From: Cryptomeria japonica
Taxonomy: Eukaryota > Streptophyta > Pinopsida > Cupressales > Cupressaceae
DNA length: 64,000 bases
Direction: 5' to 3'
Assembly: GCF_030272615.1 (NCBI RefSeq)
Contig: NC_081412.1
Span: 142,064,247 to 142,128,246 of the forward strand
In this document: positions 45,854 through 57,477 of the stretch, piece by piece
Layout of the letters: each line of letters opens with the position of its first letter
How positions within the stretch are numbered: position 1 is the stretch's first letter
Made by a program: the position numbers and the translations under genes
The notes under the pieces: model-generated
What the model was told of the DNA's origin: nothing
Database searches by the model: none
The model's input: only the letters and a program-made list of their open reading frames with translations

Positions 45854-47988
45854 ATGTCTATTTTTCAAGGAAATTCATAATATTACTCTCCATATCATGA
45901 GAATGTTGTTCCTTCACCCTCTTACCACTCATATCCAACTAACCAGAATGTTGGTTCTTACATAAATGACCATATAACAACAAATTACCAGTATTCTCAT
46001 CATGTTTTCCACCCTCCCGTCCCTGCTCAATCTCATTATCAGCCACTATATGATCAAAATCAGCTCCAGGAGGTGGTTTTTGGTGCTAACCAGCATGACT
46101 ATTTGCAAAATCAGCCTCCAAAGCATCCTTACCAGACTGTATTGGAGCTACTCCAACAGTTTGACTAGGTGTTGTCGGTTTTGAGCCAAGGGTTTGAACT
46201 TATACAGATTAATGATATTAGTAGGACATTCTCACAGATGTGTGATATGTTGGTTGACATCAAGAAGCAGAAAAAGATCGTTATGCAGCAACAAGAAATG
46301 GCTGAACAAGCCTATTTTTGTAACCAAAGGTTGAAGACAAAAAGGATACAATTTGAAGAGGGTCTTGAACATGAGATAGCTGCTAAGGAGGGGCAAATAA
46401 AGCTCTTGTATGCTCAGGTGCAAAGAAGTCGGGCTTATTTAGAGTATGAATGCCATCTATTCAAAGAGAGTTTTAAGAAGCTGAGAGCTATTGTAAAAGA
46501 GGAGCAGATTAAAACAATTCCTATTGTTCTAGAGCAGCCCATTAACCAGCACATCTCACACAATATGGAGGAGACTAAAGATATAAAATTGTTGCATTTA
46601 TCTATGGAGGAATATAGAAGACAAAAACAACAAAGGATTGAAAAAGAGAACACTTGTTTAGCTAAATCCTTAAATGTTCTAACTAATGAACTTCCTTGTT
46701 CTATTAAAAATGAGGGAAATGTCTCAATAGTTCATCTAGAAGAACAGGGTGATGGAATGAAAAAGGTTGTTGCAAAGGACCAATTTTTAGGTTGGATTGA
46801 TGAATTGTCTTGTTTTGTTGACAAGGATGAAGATTTAAAGCATGAAGAGGATCTGTTTCGAGCTAAAATTAAGTTTTTTTTCTCATGTCTAGATGCTATG
46901 CCAGTATTGTTGGAGGAATATTATAAAAAACAACAAGATCAAGAAGTGGAAATGACCATGTTCAGCCCCTTTTGTATCAATAAACTAGCTGAATCAGACA
47001 TGGAGTCAAAGGAAGAATATGGTCTTGGTCAGGGTGAGTTCATTCTCTCAAGTCAAAAAAGCTTCCCATAAAGTTGATTTGTATAATCTTAGAAAGCAAC
47101 TTCCTTTTTGGTGTTCAGAGGAGAAAGAGGTTGTTGCATTGATTGAAAGTGTGTTGGAAGAGGCTATCTCGTTGTTTGGACATTTGCCTCCCTCTTTTGA
47201 AAAAGAAATTTCTATTTTGGAAAACCAGAAGGAAGAGTTGATCTTTTCATTTGGTGAGTTGCCTTGTTTTGTTGACCAGATTGAAGAGTTGAAGCAATAG
47301 GAAGAAGAAGAGAATGATCTTGTGCAAAGGTTGTTGTTCACGTTGAAAAAATTCTCAAACCAGAGCCTATACTTGAAAAAACATTTTTGATGTTTTATTA
47401 AAGCCTAATGAGAACTACATTAAGCCTAAAATCAGTCCTCCTTTTTAGAGAAGTGAATAAGACATTGAGGAGGACATGTTTTGGGATGACTTAGAGATTT
47501 TCTATACCACTTGGGATGCCAAACCAATACCTTTAAGTGAGGTTAGTCATGCACAACATGATCATAGGGAGGAGGTTATCATTTTTTCACCAAGTCAGCC
47601 ACATGAGGCAGATATTTCCAATCAGTAAGAGATCAGTAAGGAAATCCTAAGCTTTGTCCTTACAAGAGGTTGTTGTATTAGGTACTCGACTCAGATGGAG
47701 TCCAATAAAGCACCCACACATGAATTTATAGCTCGAGATGGTGTCAAGGATCCATTTGCAGCTCGACAAGAGTTTGTCCAACTCTCTTGTCCTCTTTGGA
47801 GAAACAAAGAATATGATCAATTTGATCAGGTAGATGGACTTGTTCACCTCTTTCAGGGGATAGTACTTCACCTTGCTGGATATTTTTCTGTGTGTCATTT
47901 TTCCTTAGCTATTCTAAAGCATGCAAGACAATATAAATTGAGAAGAAAGGGAAACTACTTCAGTCATCTTGTAAATGGTTTTTCTTAG
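45854..47988 (+). pseudogene. Unrecognised coiled-coil ORF of the giant element, broken
   Basis: Frame from ATG 45854, with TAA at codon 9 and TAG at 46166-46168, open to 47071. It continues in a second frame (47019-47300) and a third (47695-47988), about 700 codons in all. Residues 10-105 are Tyr/Asn/Gln/Pro-rich. A long Lys/Glu/Gln-rich coiled coil follows (46230-46660), then repeats of an ELxCFVDxxEELKxEEDL type at 46802 and 47256, with a partial one (NELPCSI) at 46686. It ends in a conserved-looking segment with DPFAARQEFVQL and GLVHLFQGIVLHLAG. It has no gag, protease, RT or integrase motif. The Pro/Tyr-rich start and coiled coil could suit a capsid-like or structural protein, but I do not recognise the family. 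Confidence 0.6.
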
Positions 47989-48489
47989 CTAATTTTGGTC
48001 TTTCTGTTAGTGTAGGGTAGGTTTCTAGATGTAATTTTATTTTCTATAAGTGCCTAGTGCACAGTTCTGTAGGAGTTATAAGCAGTTTTTCTTCACTACT
48101 ATAATGCATTGTAGTTATTAAAGGTAAATTTTCATTATATGAAGCAGAAAAATTGTATTTTCATTGCCACACACATCAAATACCTCCCTTTAAATAGTTA
48201 TAGTGTGTTGCAGTAGTGTTCTTCAAAGTTGTTTTGTTGTTTCCCTGCCATATTACATTAACTATAACCAGATTATTCCTGACAACAAGCTGTTTCAACT
48301 TACTGTCACAAACCACATACCTGTAATCAATTCATTAGGACAAGTTTGATGATTTTTCAGAGTTCTTGTTGTGTCATGAGTTGCGTTTTCAGTTTTCTAC
48401 AAGTTTTAGTGACATTGCGCCCAATGGAAAGAATAATGCAGTTGTTCAAGATGTTTATCAGACAAACATATAACAAATGTCACCAGAAA
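47989..48489 (+). other. 3' leader of the giant element, no gene
   Basis: Between the ORF end and the second long repeat. No frame is seen, and no clear polypurine tract precedes 48490 (CACCAGAAA only), which is a weakness in the LTR interpretation. Confidence 0.4.
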
Positions 48490-51298
48490 TGATACCTATT
48501 TTCGCTACAAGCTCAATCAGATAGAGATTTTATGTGTTCGCAAACAAGGGTACAATTTAATTTTGCTAAATTGCATTCATGAACATTTAAAATGAAAGAA
48601 ACAAAAGATTACACCATTATATTTTAGTGTGCAAGTACATAAGAAATAGAAAGAGAACACAATTTTTTTGAGAAAAGTAATCTTTATTAACATGAATGTA
48701 CAATGTCTCACACAAGCCATGAGACTAAATGATATGGTGAAAATAAGGAACACACTAAACATTTGCAAATGTAAAACATTAATGTAAATGCAAAATAAAG
48801 AAGGGTGACTCATCATTGCTTGAATGACGAACCCTCTCTAAGTTGTTTTGTGCATCTCTAAATCTTTTGTCCATCCTGCATCTAGTTTTTTGCCTCTTCC
48901 CTTCCTCGAGTACTTACATTCGAAAAAATATTGTCAGAGCAATGAGAGCCATCATTCGTTATCTACACATGCATCTAAAAATATACAATCTAACCCTCAT
49001 GTAAATCACAACAGTCAGCATGACATATAAGCTCAAGAGAATATAAGATGAAATCATCAACAAGAAATCAAATATGCTTTGTTTTCTCTAACTTGTTTTC
49101 TTCATGTGTACATACAGGGAAAGTAAATTTTTGTTCATGAAATTACAACATGTGGGGTAAAATGTGGCTCCCACAAGGGTTGAACCCAACATGCTACTAG
49201 ATATAGTGCATAGTTCACTATTGAAATGATAGTAATATGAACTTCAAGGATCAAAGGAGAGAATAGGTGATTGTTTTGGGCAATAGCATTGATAGTCAAT
49301 CTAGGAATCTTTCAATAGACAACAACAATGCCATAAATGGTATCAACCTTCATTAGAAAGAGAGGGTTTCAAGCATCCATCATTACATAGAGTTCATATT
49401 TTGATAAAAATCAGAATGGACTTCAAGGGAAGCACAGTGAATCAAAACAGTGCAAGACAGAGAACAATTAATATGGTATGATTAAAGCATTCAATAGTAG
49501 CTATAATTTTAAAAGACATATTGACCTCACAGTCTCCATGAAAGTGATCCCACTAAATCAAATAGTAAGATAGTCTTTATTGCAATCATACATGGTAGAG
49601 GAATCAACAGAAATAGTGAATGAGACCTAATACAGTGATCGAGCCTTTTCCAGCATAATATTTAGTCAAGATACCAAGGATCAATGTCACTGTGGCTTCA
49701 TTAACTATTTAAAAACAATAGAAAAGGGGTAGAGCACAGTATGCTCATGAATAAAACTTTCCATGTAGTAGCCAAAGGACTTGATGTAAACTTATAGAGC
49801 TGAATCTAAAGCTTCATACATAGCAAAAGAAGAAAATATACATGAGCAGATTTTAGTCCTTCAAGAGCACACCGTATAGTGCAAGGAAGAAAAAGGGGAT
49901 CTTGTAACTATGATAAATGGCAACCACTGCATCATTGAGAGTAATCATATAATCATAAGATATAAAAGAGGATGCAGACATTCTCAAAGGATTTCAAGTA
50001 GGTTATTTTTGGCATGAATGAAGAGAAAGAATATAAAGGACTAGATCTATTCCATGGGCAGAGCAATCATCATCAAGAAAATACTCCTAGCAATCACCCT
50101 AAAGATTGTTCTCACTCCATTAAGTAGCTCATATCACATAAGAGCAACTGGGAGGGGTTTTTGTTTCTGAGTAGTCATAAGCACACAATCTCAGTGTTAA
50201 CTACCAAAGACAACTGTAGAAAGGGTAGGGTGTCCAAATATTGAGAGCCTCGAGTTAAGAAAAGGAATCAAGAACTGATAGTGTGATATAAGAGTACACT
50301 ATCATTAATTTCATAATAGTAAATGAGAAAATATCATAGCAATCTAAGGAACAATAATGAAGTTTGAAGTCTTAGTACTATCAATGTTGATGGTGACAAA
50401 GAAGGCTACAAAGTTAGCTAAAAAGCATGAAGATAGTGATCACTAAAGGAAGTATTCTCAGAGGTCATGATAGGTGATAATAGTCCCAATAGCCTTGCAT
50501 AGTCATAGCCACATCTCTCTTGGTTAAGAGTTGGGCTAGAGATGAAGACAAATATGTCTCATATTTATAATTAGAGCTAATGGATATCCATGATACAACA
50601 AAGAGCACCCAACTCAATGCAAATCTAGAAAAAAAAAAAGTAAATCACATCAAAAGAAGCTTACAAGTTGCAGTTAGAGGTATGTTTTCACCACTAATGA
50701 TTGCAGATAGCTTGATATCAAAGAGAAAGAGACAAAATTTTGGCAGTCAAGTCCATGATAATGATCAACAAGATATAATGAAAAGCTACATAGTGGCATA
50801 TTATAGGCTAATTATTAGCCCAATACAAAGAACCTATCAAGAGCAGGTAGCTTTAGCCATATAAAGGCAAGACTATAATGAAGGAGTAGCCTTAAATTAC
50901 ATTTCCTAATGCACAAAGACCTCACTATCGTGATAACAACTATCAAAATCAGCATGACACAATCTACAATGAAGGCAATCTTTGTTACTCTCAAAACAGG
51001 GTAGAGAGTGTATAAGGATGAGAATTATTATAATGATGGAACCATGCACAAGAATAGTCCCCAACAAAGGTATGATGGTTGTCTAAGACATTTCATTTCA
51101 CACTATGATGGGTACAGTAGCAAAACTCATGGCATATTCAAAACACATAACAAGGATTCTTGTAGCTATAGATAAGACAACCATTTCAAGGTAAAAGCAT
51201 GCAAAAAAGAGAATGGAGTATCAAAGCCTCTATAGTGAAAAGATTCAATCACAAAATCCTGTAGAAACCTAGGTTGCAAAGCATCCACATGTTCATAA
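48490..51298 (+). repeat. Giant element 3' LTR, first part (long direct repeat copy 2)
   Basis: Starts TGATACCTATTTTCGCTAC and is collinear with 34129-36799, with scattered substitutions and about 138 extra bases at roughly 49900-50035. It is cut at 51298 by the TGTTAGC start of the F LTR. Non-coding. Confidence 0.85.
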
Positions 51299-52975
51299 TG
51301 TTAGCATTATTGGCATTAAGTTGTCATTGATGTCAACTGGTTTGGCATGATCACCGATGAGTAAGAAGTGGTGACCGGTATAGGAGAAGTAAGACATAAT
51401 GATGTCAATCCATATGTATGTAAGCAGATAGAAGGAAGGTCACCAGTACAAATCAAATGTGCCATCAACTGATAAAGCATGACCACTAGAAAGACAAAGA
51501 AAGCAACTAAGAGAAGAACTGAAGGATGTAAACTAGTATACTCAAAGAAGGTTAATGATGTCGGTAAATGGACTGAGTCAAAAGACCAACATGTTTGATG
51601 GAAGGCCAAGTTGGTCCATAGAGAGAAGAGGTTTGCAGGTATGAAGTCCTACTGGTGGAGATAGGTTATATCAATAAGGTGAGTTGAACCAGTAGTCAAT
51701 CTTGGTCAACAAGGAATGTCAAACCGACATGAAAAACCAAGAAGAGGAGGATGCCGACAAAGATCATAGCTGGAAGCCAGGTGGTGATCATGCACAGGTT
51801 GGTGAAGTGTGCATCGACGTAACAGTCAGCAAGCAGGTCGGCTTTTATGAAGAACCGACAAGTCATGGGAGGATGGTAGAAGATTTTGGCTTGAGGAAGA
51901 CAAGCTGGCAAGCGATTGAACTTATCCTACAAGAAGATCTGATCTTCGTACCTGTTCATTGAAGGAAACAGCCGAACCATTAATGGTGTGTTATAGAGAA
52001 ACACATAAAACCATGGTGCAAACCTCCAGATATAGAAAATACACATTGGAATGCGAGGTGTTGGAGGTGTTGATCGATGACATGCACATCATCTCTTTGG
52101 AAAAGAAGATTGGATCAAATCCAATACAGATTGAGTTGGTGAAGGCAAAACCTAACACAACATTGTTTGAATGTTGTTTTGGCGGGAACCCTAGAAGATA
52201 AATATGTGAGCTCGAGACTGAAATCAAGTGATGCTTGATGCAACAAGTGAGAGAGAAGAGATCCTGAGAAAGGAGAAAGATCATCTTCCTTAGAGTTTAT
52301 TCTAAGAAATTTGCAGAGTGAGTTAGCATGCGAACTGGTGAGAGGGTCTAACTAGTAGAAATAGAGTAACCAGTAAATTGTTTGAGGTCTAATAGTTAAG
52401 CCAACCGGTGAGGTGTGATTGATCAAGAAGGAATCAGAGAGTGACATAGTGTGATGTGAGGATGAGGGATAAATAAGAGAAGCTAAGAGTAACCAGTGAG
52501 TGATCAGAGAGAGTAATTTGATAATCGACAGTGTGAGAACTAGTGAAGAAGAGGAGGTTGTTAACTAGCATAAATCTATTGATCAGGTGTTGCAGAACTC
52601 ATTTGCAACCAGGTGCTATAAATGTATCAAATTGTATTTCATTATACATCACCAATTTGGAGCTTGGTACAGGGGTTGGTGCTCCTTGGGATGGTGCCCT
52701 AAATCATTGTAATCCATTGTTTCATGTGAAGCTGGATTGGAGCAATAGACTCCAGCAACATTTATCACCGAGGTTTTTCCAATATTGGGTTTTCCTCATA
52801 CATTTGGTGTTGTGGGTTGAATTTGTGTGTTTTCCTCTTTTGATATCCATATTTATCTAGCTAGTTTGATTGTTTAGTGCTTAGGGTGATAACCAGTATA
52901 CCAAGGTTGTTTAAAAGGAAAAGAATTTAGGAACCACTGATTCACCCCCCTCTTAGTGGTACATTGTGTTCAACA
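51299..52975 (+). repeat. 5' LTR of element F
   Basis: Runs TGTTAGC ... GTTCAACA with inverted TGTT/AACA ends, about 1677 bases, and is followed by the primer site. It is rich in ACCGG(T/C)-like motifs and shows the CACCGAGGTTTTTCC and TGATTCACCCCCC end blocks seen in other copia LTRs here. Short minus frames inside are not genes. Confidence 0.8.
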
Positions 52976-52976
52976 A

Positions 52977-52989
52977 TTGGTATCAAATT
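52977..52989 (+). other. Primer-binding site of element F
   Basis: TTGGTATCAAATT: the copia initiator-Met type with decayed last bases, one base after the LTR end. Confidence 0.75.
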
Positions 52990-53039
52990 CTAGATTCCCA
53001 ATTGATTAAAGCTTGGGTAGATTTTTGTCTTAGAACACA

Positions 53040-55225
53040 ATGGCAAGAAATGAGTCTACCTCCTCAAAAGCCCGCATGTTTTATGGATCTAACTATGCCT
53101 TCTAGAGTAGAAGAATGGAGACCTATATTTCCTCCCTTGGTTTTGATGTGTGGATGTCTGTCAAGAATGGGTATATTGTCCCCAATGTTCCTCCCACTGA
53201 TCCAAATGCCAAGGAGTATGAGAATAATGTAAAGGCTAAACATGTTATCTTAAGCGGGTTGTATGATAATGAGTCTATCAAGGTCATGCACTGTACATCT
53301 TCCAAGGAGACTTGGGATAAAATGTAGAGGTTATTTGAAGGAGATGAAAAAGTCAAAGAGGCCAAGTTGCAAGCACTAAGGGGTTAACTTGAAGGCATCG
53401 AAATGAAGGATGAGGAAAAGATTTTAGACTACCTTCATAGAATAGATGAAATTGTGAATACCATTAGAGGACTTGGAGAAGAAATTGCAGATGAGATTCT
53501 TGTCAAGAAAGTACTTATATCTCTCACACTTAAGTATGATACTAAGGTTAAGGAAGCCAATGATCTAAATATTTTCACAATGGATGAGCTATTTGGCTCA
53601 CTAACAACCTATGAAATGAGAACAACTAATGAAGCATCCTCAAGGAAAGAGGCATCGTTCAACTCCACCAAAAAGGGAAAGGAAGAGGTTTCTCATAAAG
53701 GATCCAGTGAAAACTCAGATGCAGAGGTAGAAAAATTCATCTGAAATCTCAAGAGAGGATCCGACAAGTATAAAGGAAAGTTACCACTCAAATGTTTCAA
53801 CTATGGTAAAGTTCGACAGTTTGCTGCAAAATGTCCTTATAATGAAACTGGTGGAGATGAATCAAGAAGCTTTAGTAGATCTACTGCTAAAGACAAAGAA
53901 ATAAATGTCTACCGGCAAGGAAGAAGAGGCTACCAGAAGCATAACATCCTATATACTATTGAGGATGATGCCACAGAAAAAAAGTGCATCAGAAGATGAC
54001 TACCATTAGAATGAAAGATAATTTAATCTCTTTATGGCACTTGATGAACCGGTTGGTGAAGATGAAGAAGAAGAAGAAATTGAGGCCGAAGTGGATCTAG
54101 GAGGTGATCTCATAAGCTCTCTTGAGGAGCTGAGTAAAACAAGAAGAGAACTCAAGAAGTGCAAGCTTGATGCAGTAGATGAACAAGGTCTCTTGAAGCA
54201 ATCTCTGGATGAGTTCAATCTAGTTATATATAACTTGAAACTCTAGTTGGAAGAATCCAAGAGGATATGTGAAGTTAGATCCTCTTATCTAATGAAGAAG
54301 GAAAAGGAGCATCAAGATCTAGAAGCAAACATAGTGAAGCTCGGAAAGGAGCTTGAAAAAAGTAAGGAAGAAATGAAAGTGAGAAACAAATATGAAGGTA
54401 ATATAGAAGCTTTGGACAAGATGTTGAGAAAACAGAAGCCATCTAAAGATACTAGTGGCTTAGGATTTGAAGAAGGACAAAGTTCAAATAGCAAGAACAC
54501 ATCCAGTAAAGAGATACAATTCACATCTTCAAGTGAAGGTGAAGAGAAGAAGACATTCACGATTAGCAAAGATACCGGTAAGAATAATTATGCAGATGTT
54601 GCTAGAAATCGTCACACAAACCGGTATACACAATCAATGAACCGGAGGCCACACTCAATGTACCAACATGCAGATCCAAGGAGAAGTGCAAAAGTTTATC
54701 ATGAAGGATTCACAAGAGTCAAAAGCATGAAAGGAAGACCCCGGGTGAGGTAGACATTTGCAAGACCAAGGAAACCTAACCGGTATGTTCCAAACTTTCA
54801 TGGTTATTGTTACCGGTGTAACAAATTTGGACATAGGAAAGATGACTATAGATTAACCAATAGGCCCACTATGAGTTATGAAAGTAGAAATCCATTTAAT
54901 ACACTCTGGGATATGAAAGTTGTCTGTTATCAGTGCAATGGATTTGGTCATAGGAGTTTTGAATGTAGGAAGAATAAATCGGTGTCCGACAATAGTTTCA
55001 AAGATTCATCCTTAAATGAAAATGTGAAATTCTATAATTACCAAGAGTTTGGACATATAGAAATTTTTTCTAAAAATGAGAAAATCAAGCAGAAGAGGAC
55101 AAACCTTGATCAAGAAACGGTAGTTAAACCGAAGCACAAAATAGCAAATGACAAGAATAAGGAAACCAAAATGGTATGGGTTGAGAAAGAAAAGGACAAG
55201 GCAGAATCAAGTCTGATAGTGCAGA
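53040..55225 (+). pseudogene. Gag of element F: UBN2, coiled coil and several zinc knuckles
   Basis: Starts MARNESTSSKARMFYGSNYAF at 53040 with a stop where Trp is expected. UBN2 follows with SSKETWDKM, GDEKVKEAKLQALRG and DYLHRIDEIVNTIRGLGEE (53430-53490). Knuckle 1 (about 53790-53835) reads CFNYGKVRQFAAKC, with Cys and His lost. A frameshift near 54000 leads to an acidic EDEEEEEIEAE stretch and a long coiled coil (54100-54415). Then comes LDKMLRKQKPSKDTSGLGFE, also found in element A's gag. Knuckles CYRCNKFGHRKD (final Cys lost) and CYQCNGFGHRSFEC (54929-54972, intact) follow. Stops at about 53097, 53325, 53386, 53742, 54244 and 54751. It is unusually long for copia gag because of the coiled-coil region. 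Confidence 0.85.
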
Positions 55226-55418
55226 CTACCTTACATATTGAAAAGAAAAATCTATGGGTTGTAGACAGTGATTGTTGCAACCACATGACTGGTGATAAAA
55301 AGAAATTTATCAAGCTTGAAGATTAGAATGGTGGTTCAGTAAGATTCGGAGACAACTCATCCATCAAAATAAAGGGAAAAGGTACTCTAAATATTGATAG
55401 AAAATTGAAGGCACATGA
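55226..55418 (+). pseudogene. Protease start of element F, cut by E
   Basis: LWVVDSDCCNHMTGDKKKF (55252-55310) is the copia retropepsin start, with the catalytic DSG altered to DSD. After TAG at 55324-55326, NGGSVRFGDNSSIKIKGKGT continues. Copia sequence stops near 55418, where the E junction begins. Confidence 0.8.
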
Positions 55419-55440
55419 TGCTGATAGTTCTGATACTTAA
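55419..55440 (-). other. Primer-site-like remnant just outside the E LTR
   Basis: On the minus strand, directly past the LTR end CTTACA, the sequence reads TTAAGTATCAGAACTATCAG, close to the copia primer site TTGGTATCAGAGC. Such a site belongs after a 5' LTR, yet this LTR is downstream of the E pol. It may be a leftover from an aberrant integration or recombination, or a chance match. Confidence 0.4.
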
Positions 55441-56963
55441 TGTAAGTATAGATGACAATAGCTAACAAGATGAGAGGGGGGGTGGTGAATCATACAAACT
55501 TAATCTTCTATAAAAACAATAGATTCAACCTCGGTAACTTATACTTCAACAATATAACCAAAACTGCTAAACATGCAAACTCATAAGCATATAATCATCA
55601 TAACACTCATAACACCAAATTCAACATGGAAACCCAAATAGGGAAAAACCACTGTGGGATTTTGGACCCACTAAGAAATATACTCTTCTAGAGTATGCTT
55701 GGTTAAAATAAAATCCTGTTAAAGATTACAAACACATTGCTAGACGTGACCCGGTTAAGGGATTTCCCTCAGATCTGTTAGGATCTTCACTTTGTTAGAA
55801 GTGACCTTGTCAAAGGATTTCAAACACTCATTTAGAATGTTACCTTGCTAGAGAGTTTACATATAAGACTGTTAAGTCCACTCGGTTAAGAGATTTTCTG
55901 TCACTTACAAAATAACAGTAATGAAATCTATCTGCAACTTCACATCTAAAATGCTAAAGCAGATTCTTATTTGCTCAAAACAATCTAGTCATGGGACTTA
56001 TCTTGTCCCTCTCTTGGGTTATCTACTCTGTTATTCAAACTGGTCTTCAAGCTTTTGTGCTCGGTGATCACTATGTAGCATCCCTGTGCATACACTTGCC
56101 TGCATACATTGTTTATCAACAATTCCTCATTTATAAATAATTGCTAACCGCTTAATATCCTTGATCACATTTCCCATGATCAATCTTAGCCATCAGATCT
56201 TCAAACTTGACTAGGCTCAATGTATCCTTCTGATTTGAAAATGTTTTACCTTACCTCGAGACTTGAATTCCCTTCTTGGAACTTGCACAAGGTTATTGTG
56301 GTTCAATCTATGTATTAGATCTTCCTGCCGATTTTCCTTTGCCATAGATCCTTAACAAACTTCATGCACGACATACCAATCATTTATACATTTCCAGCTA
56401 ATCATTGTCCTTCATTAAATAATGCTTTTATCCATCCCATGCACACTGTCATAACTTAGTTGCAACTCGGTAAATACTAAACTTTACTAGGTAGACATTC
56501 TGCCTTCATTAACCGATATCGATAACCTTAGGGTTTACTGAGAAGGTTTCTTAGGGTTTACCGACTAGGTTCTTTGCTCGGTGACATAGTATAGTATTAA
56601 CCTTACAATCAACAACATATGTAGAATATCAAAACAATCTAAACATCATGATCTCATCATTGTCTAACTCGGTAATAGTTGCCCATTGAATAACTTATTT
56701 CTCCCTTTAATCATCACATTCTTTCTGTGTCTTTTACCGACATCTTAATTCTCTTCTAATCAATCTTCTCAAGATATGGCAACATCATACTGAATCAAAT
56801 AATCAATCTCTTGACATCAATGACAAAATAATGTTATAAAGGTAGTTATCATCCTTCTTCAGTTATATCAATGATCTTCAACAACCTTCTCAATATCCTT
56901 ACTAAATATCAACAATCTCCTGATGTTGAAATGCCAACAATCTTTCTTACTGAAATGCCAACA
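55441..56963 (-). repeat. 3' LTR of element E
   Basis: On the minus strand it starts TGTTGGCATTTC after the polypurine tract and ends CTTACA. It contains the block near 55640 with GGGAAAAACCACTGTGGG and a run of Gs after GATGAGA (55470), as in the LTR of element A. About 1.52 kb. The terminal TGTTGGCATTTCA motif recurs inside the LTR (ending at 56939 and, degenerate, at about 56912), so the exact outer start could be any of these. Confidence 0.75.
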
Positions 56964-56965
56964 AT

Positions 56966-56983
56966 CTCCCCCTTTGGCATTGA
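56966..56983 (-). other. Polypurine tract of element E
   Basis: On the minus strand, ATGCCAAAGGGGGAGATTG immediately precedes the LTR start TGTTGG. It is nearly identical to the tract of element C. Confidence 0.8.
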
Positions 56984-57477
56984 TGGCAAAACCAATAATT
57001 AAATGGTAATAACAACAAGATATTCAAATTGATTCAGATTCAGATTGCTCTTAGACTTCTCTTGTTATCCTTGATCTGTTAAAATCTTCTGAAGTCTTCT
57101 TCCTTTCCGTTAGGCTTCTGAGTTGTTGACTTGCATTTAGTCTTCTCCATTTCTTTTGCAATCTACTCCCCCTGTCATTAGTCTTCTATTATTTCCATCA
57201 TTCAGGGCTTTCATTCAGTCAGCCATTTAGCCTTTCAACCATTTAGTCTTCTCCCCCTTTGACAACAATGCCAAAAAGTAAAAGAACTAAATCATGATTT
57301 ATTTCTCTGTGAAGTGATTTGCCTTGCTGTGTAACATCTTAGTCTCGGTCAGAGTAACTTGTCTCTATTCACAATTTCTTGCACACCTTTAGGTGATCTC
57401 CTAAAGTGCGTAAACCAGCATCAATCCACACATAATATTCTGTAGATTCATCAAATTGATGCTTTCACCGAACTCGG

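Larger units (their letters stand above)
34129..51298 (+). mobile_element. Giant LARD-like LTR element (5' LTR split by D, 3' LTR cut by F)
   Basis: Two direct repeats start TG(T/A)TACCTATTTTCGCTAC at 34129 and 48490 and stay collinear for about 2.7 kb. If they are LTRs, the 5' LTR resumes after the D insertion at 44082 and ends CA at 45412, directly before TTGGTGGATCACC, a primer-site candidate like those of G1 and H. That gives an LTR of about 4.4 kb and an internal region of about 3.1 kb carrying only the unknown ORF. Large LTRs and a pol-less interior fit the LARD class of plant retroelements. What I see is the repeat pair, the ORF and the TG/CA ends. The single-element reading is inference. 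Confidence 0.6.
51299..55440 (+). mobile_element. Element F: Ty1/copia, 5' half (LTR, gag, protease start)
   Basis: 5' LTR 51299-52975, primer site, then gag and the beginning of protease. It is interrupted at about 55418 by minus-strand element E. The rest of pol and the 3' LTR must lie beyond the window if retained. It is inserted in the giant element's 3' LTR. Confidence 0.85.

Noticed and set aside
51316-52284. Several 70-97-residue frames on both strands in the F LTR
   Set aside because: They lie wholly inside the LTR, overlap each other on opposite strands and have no motif.
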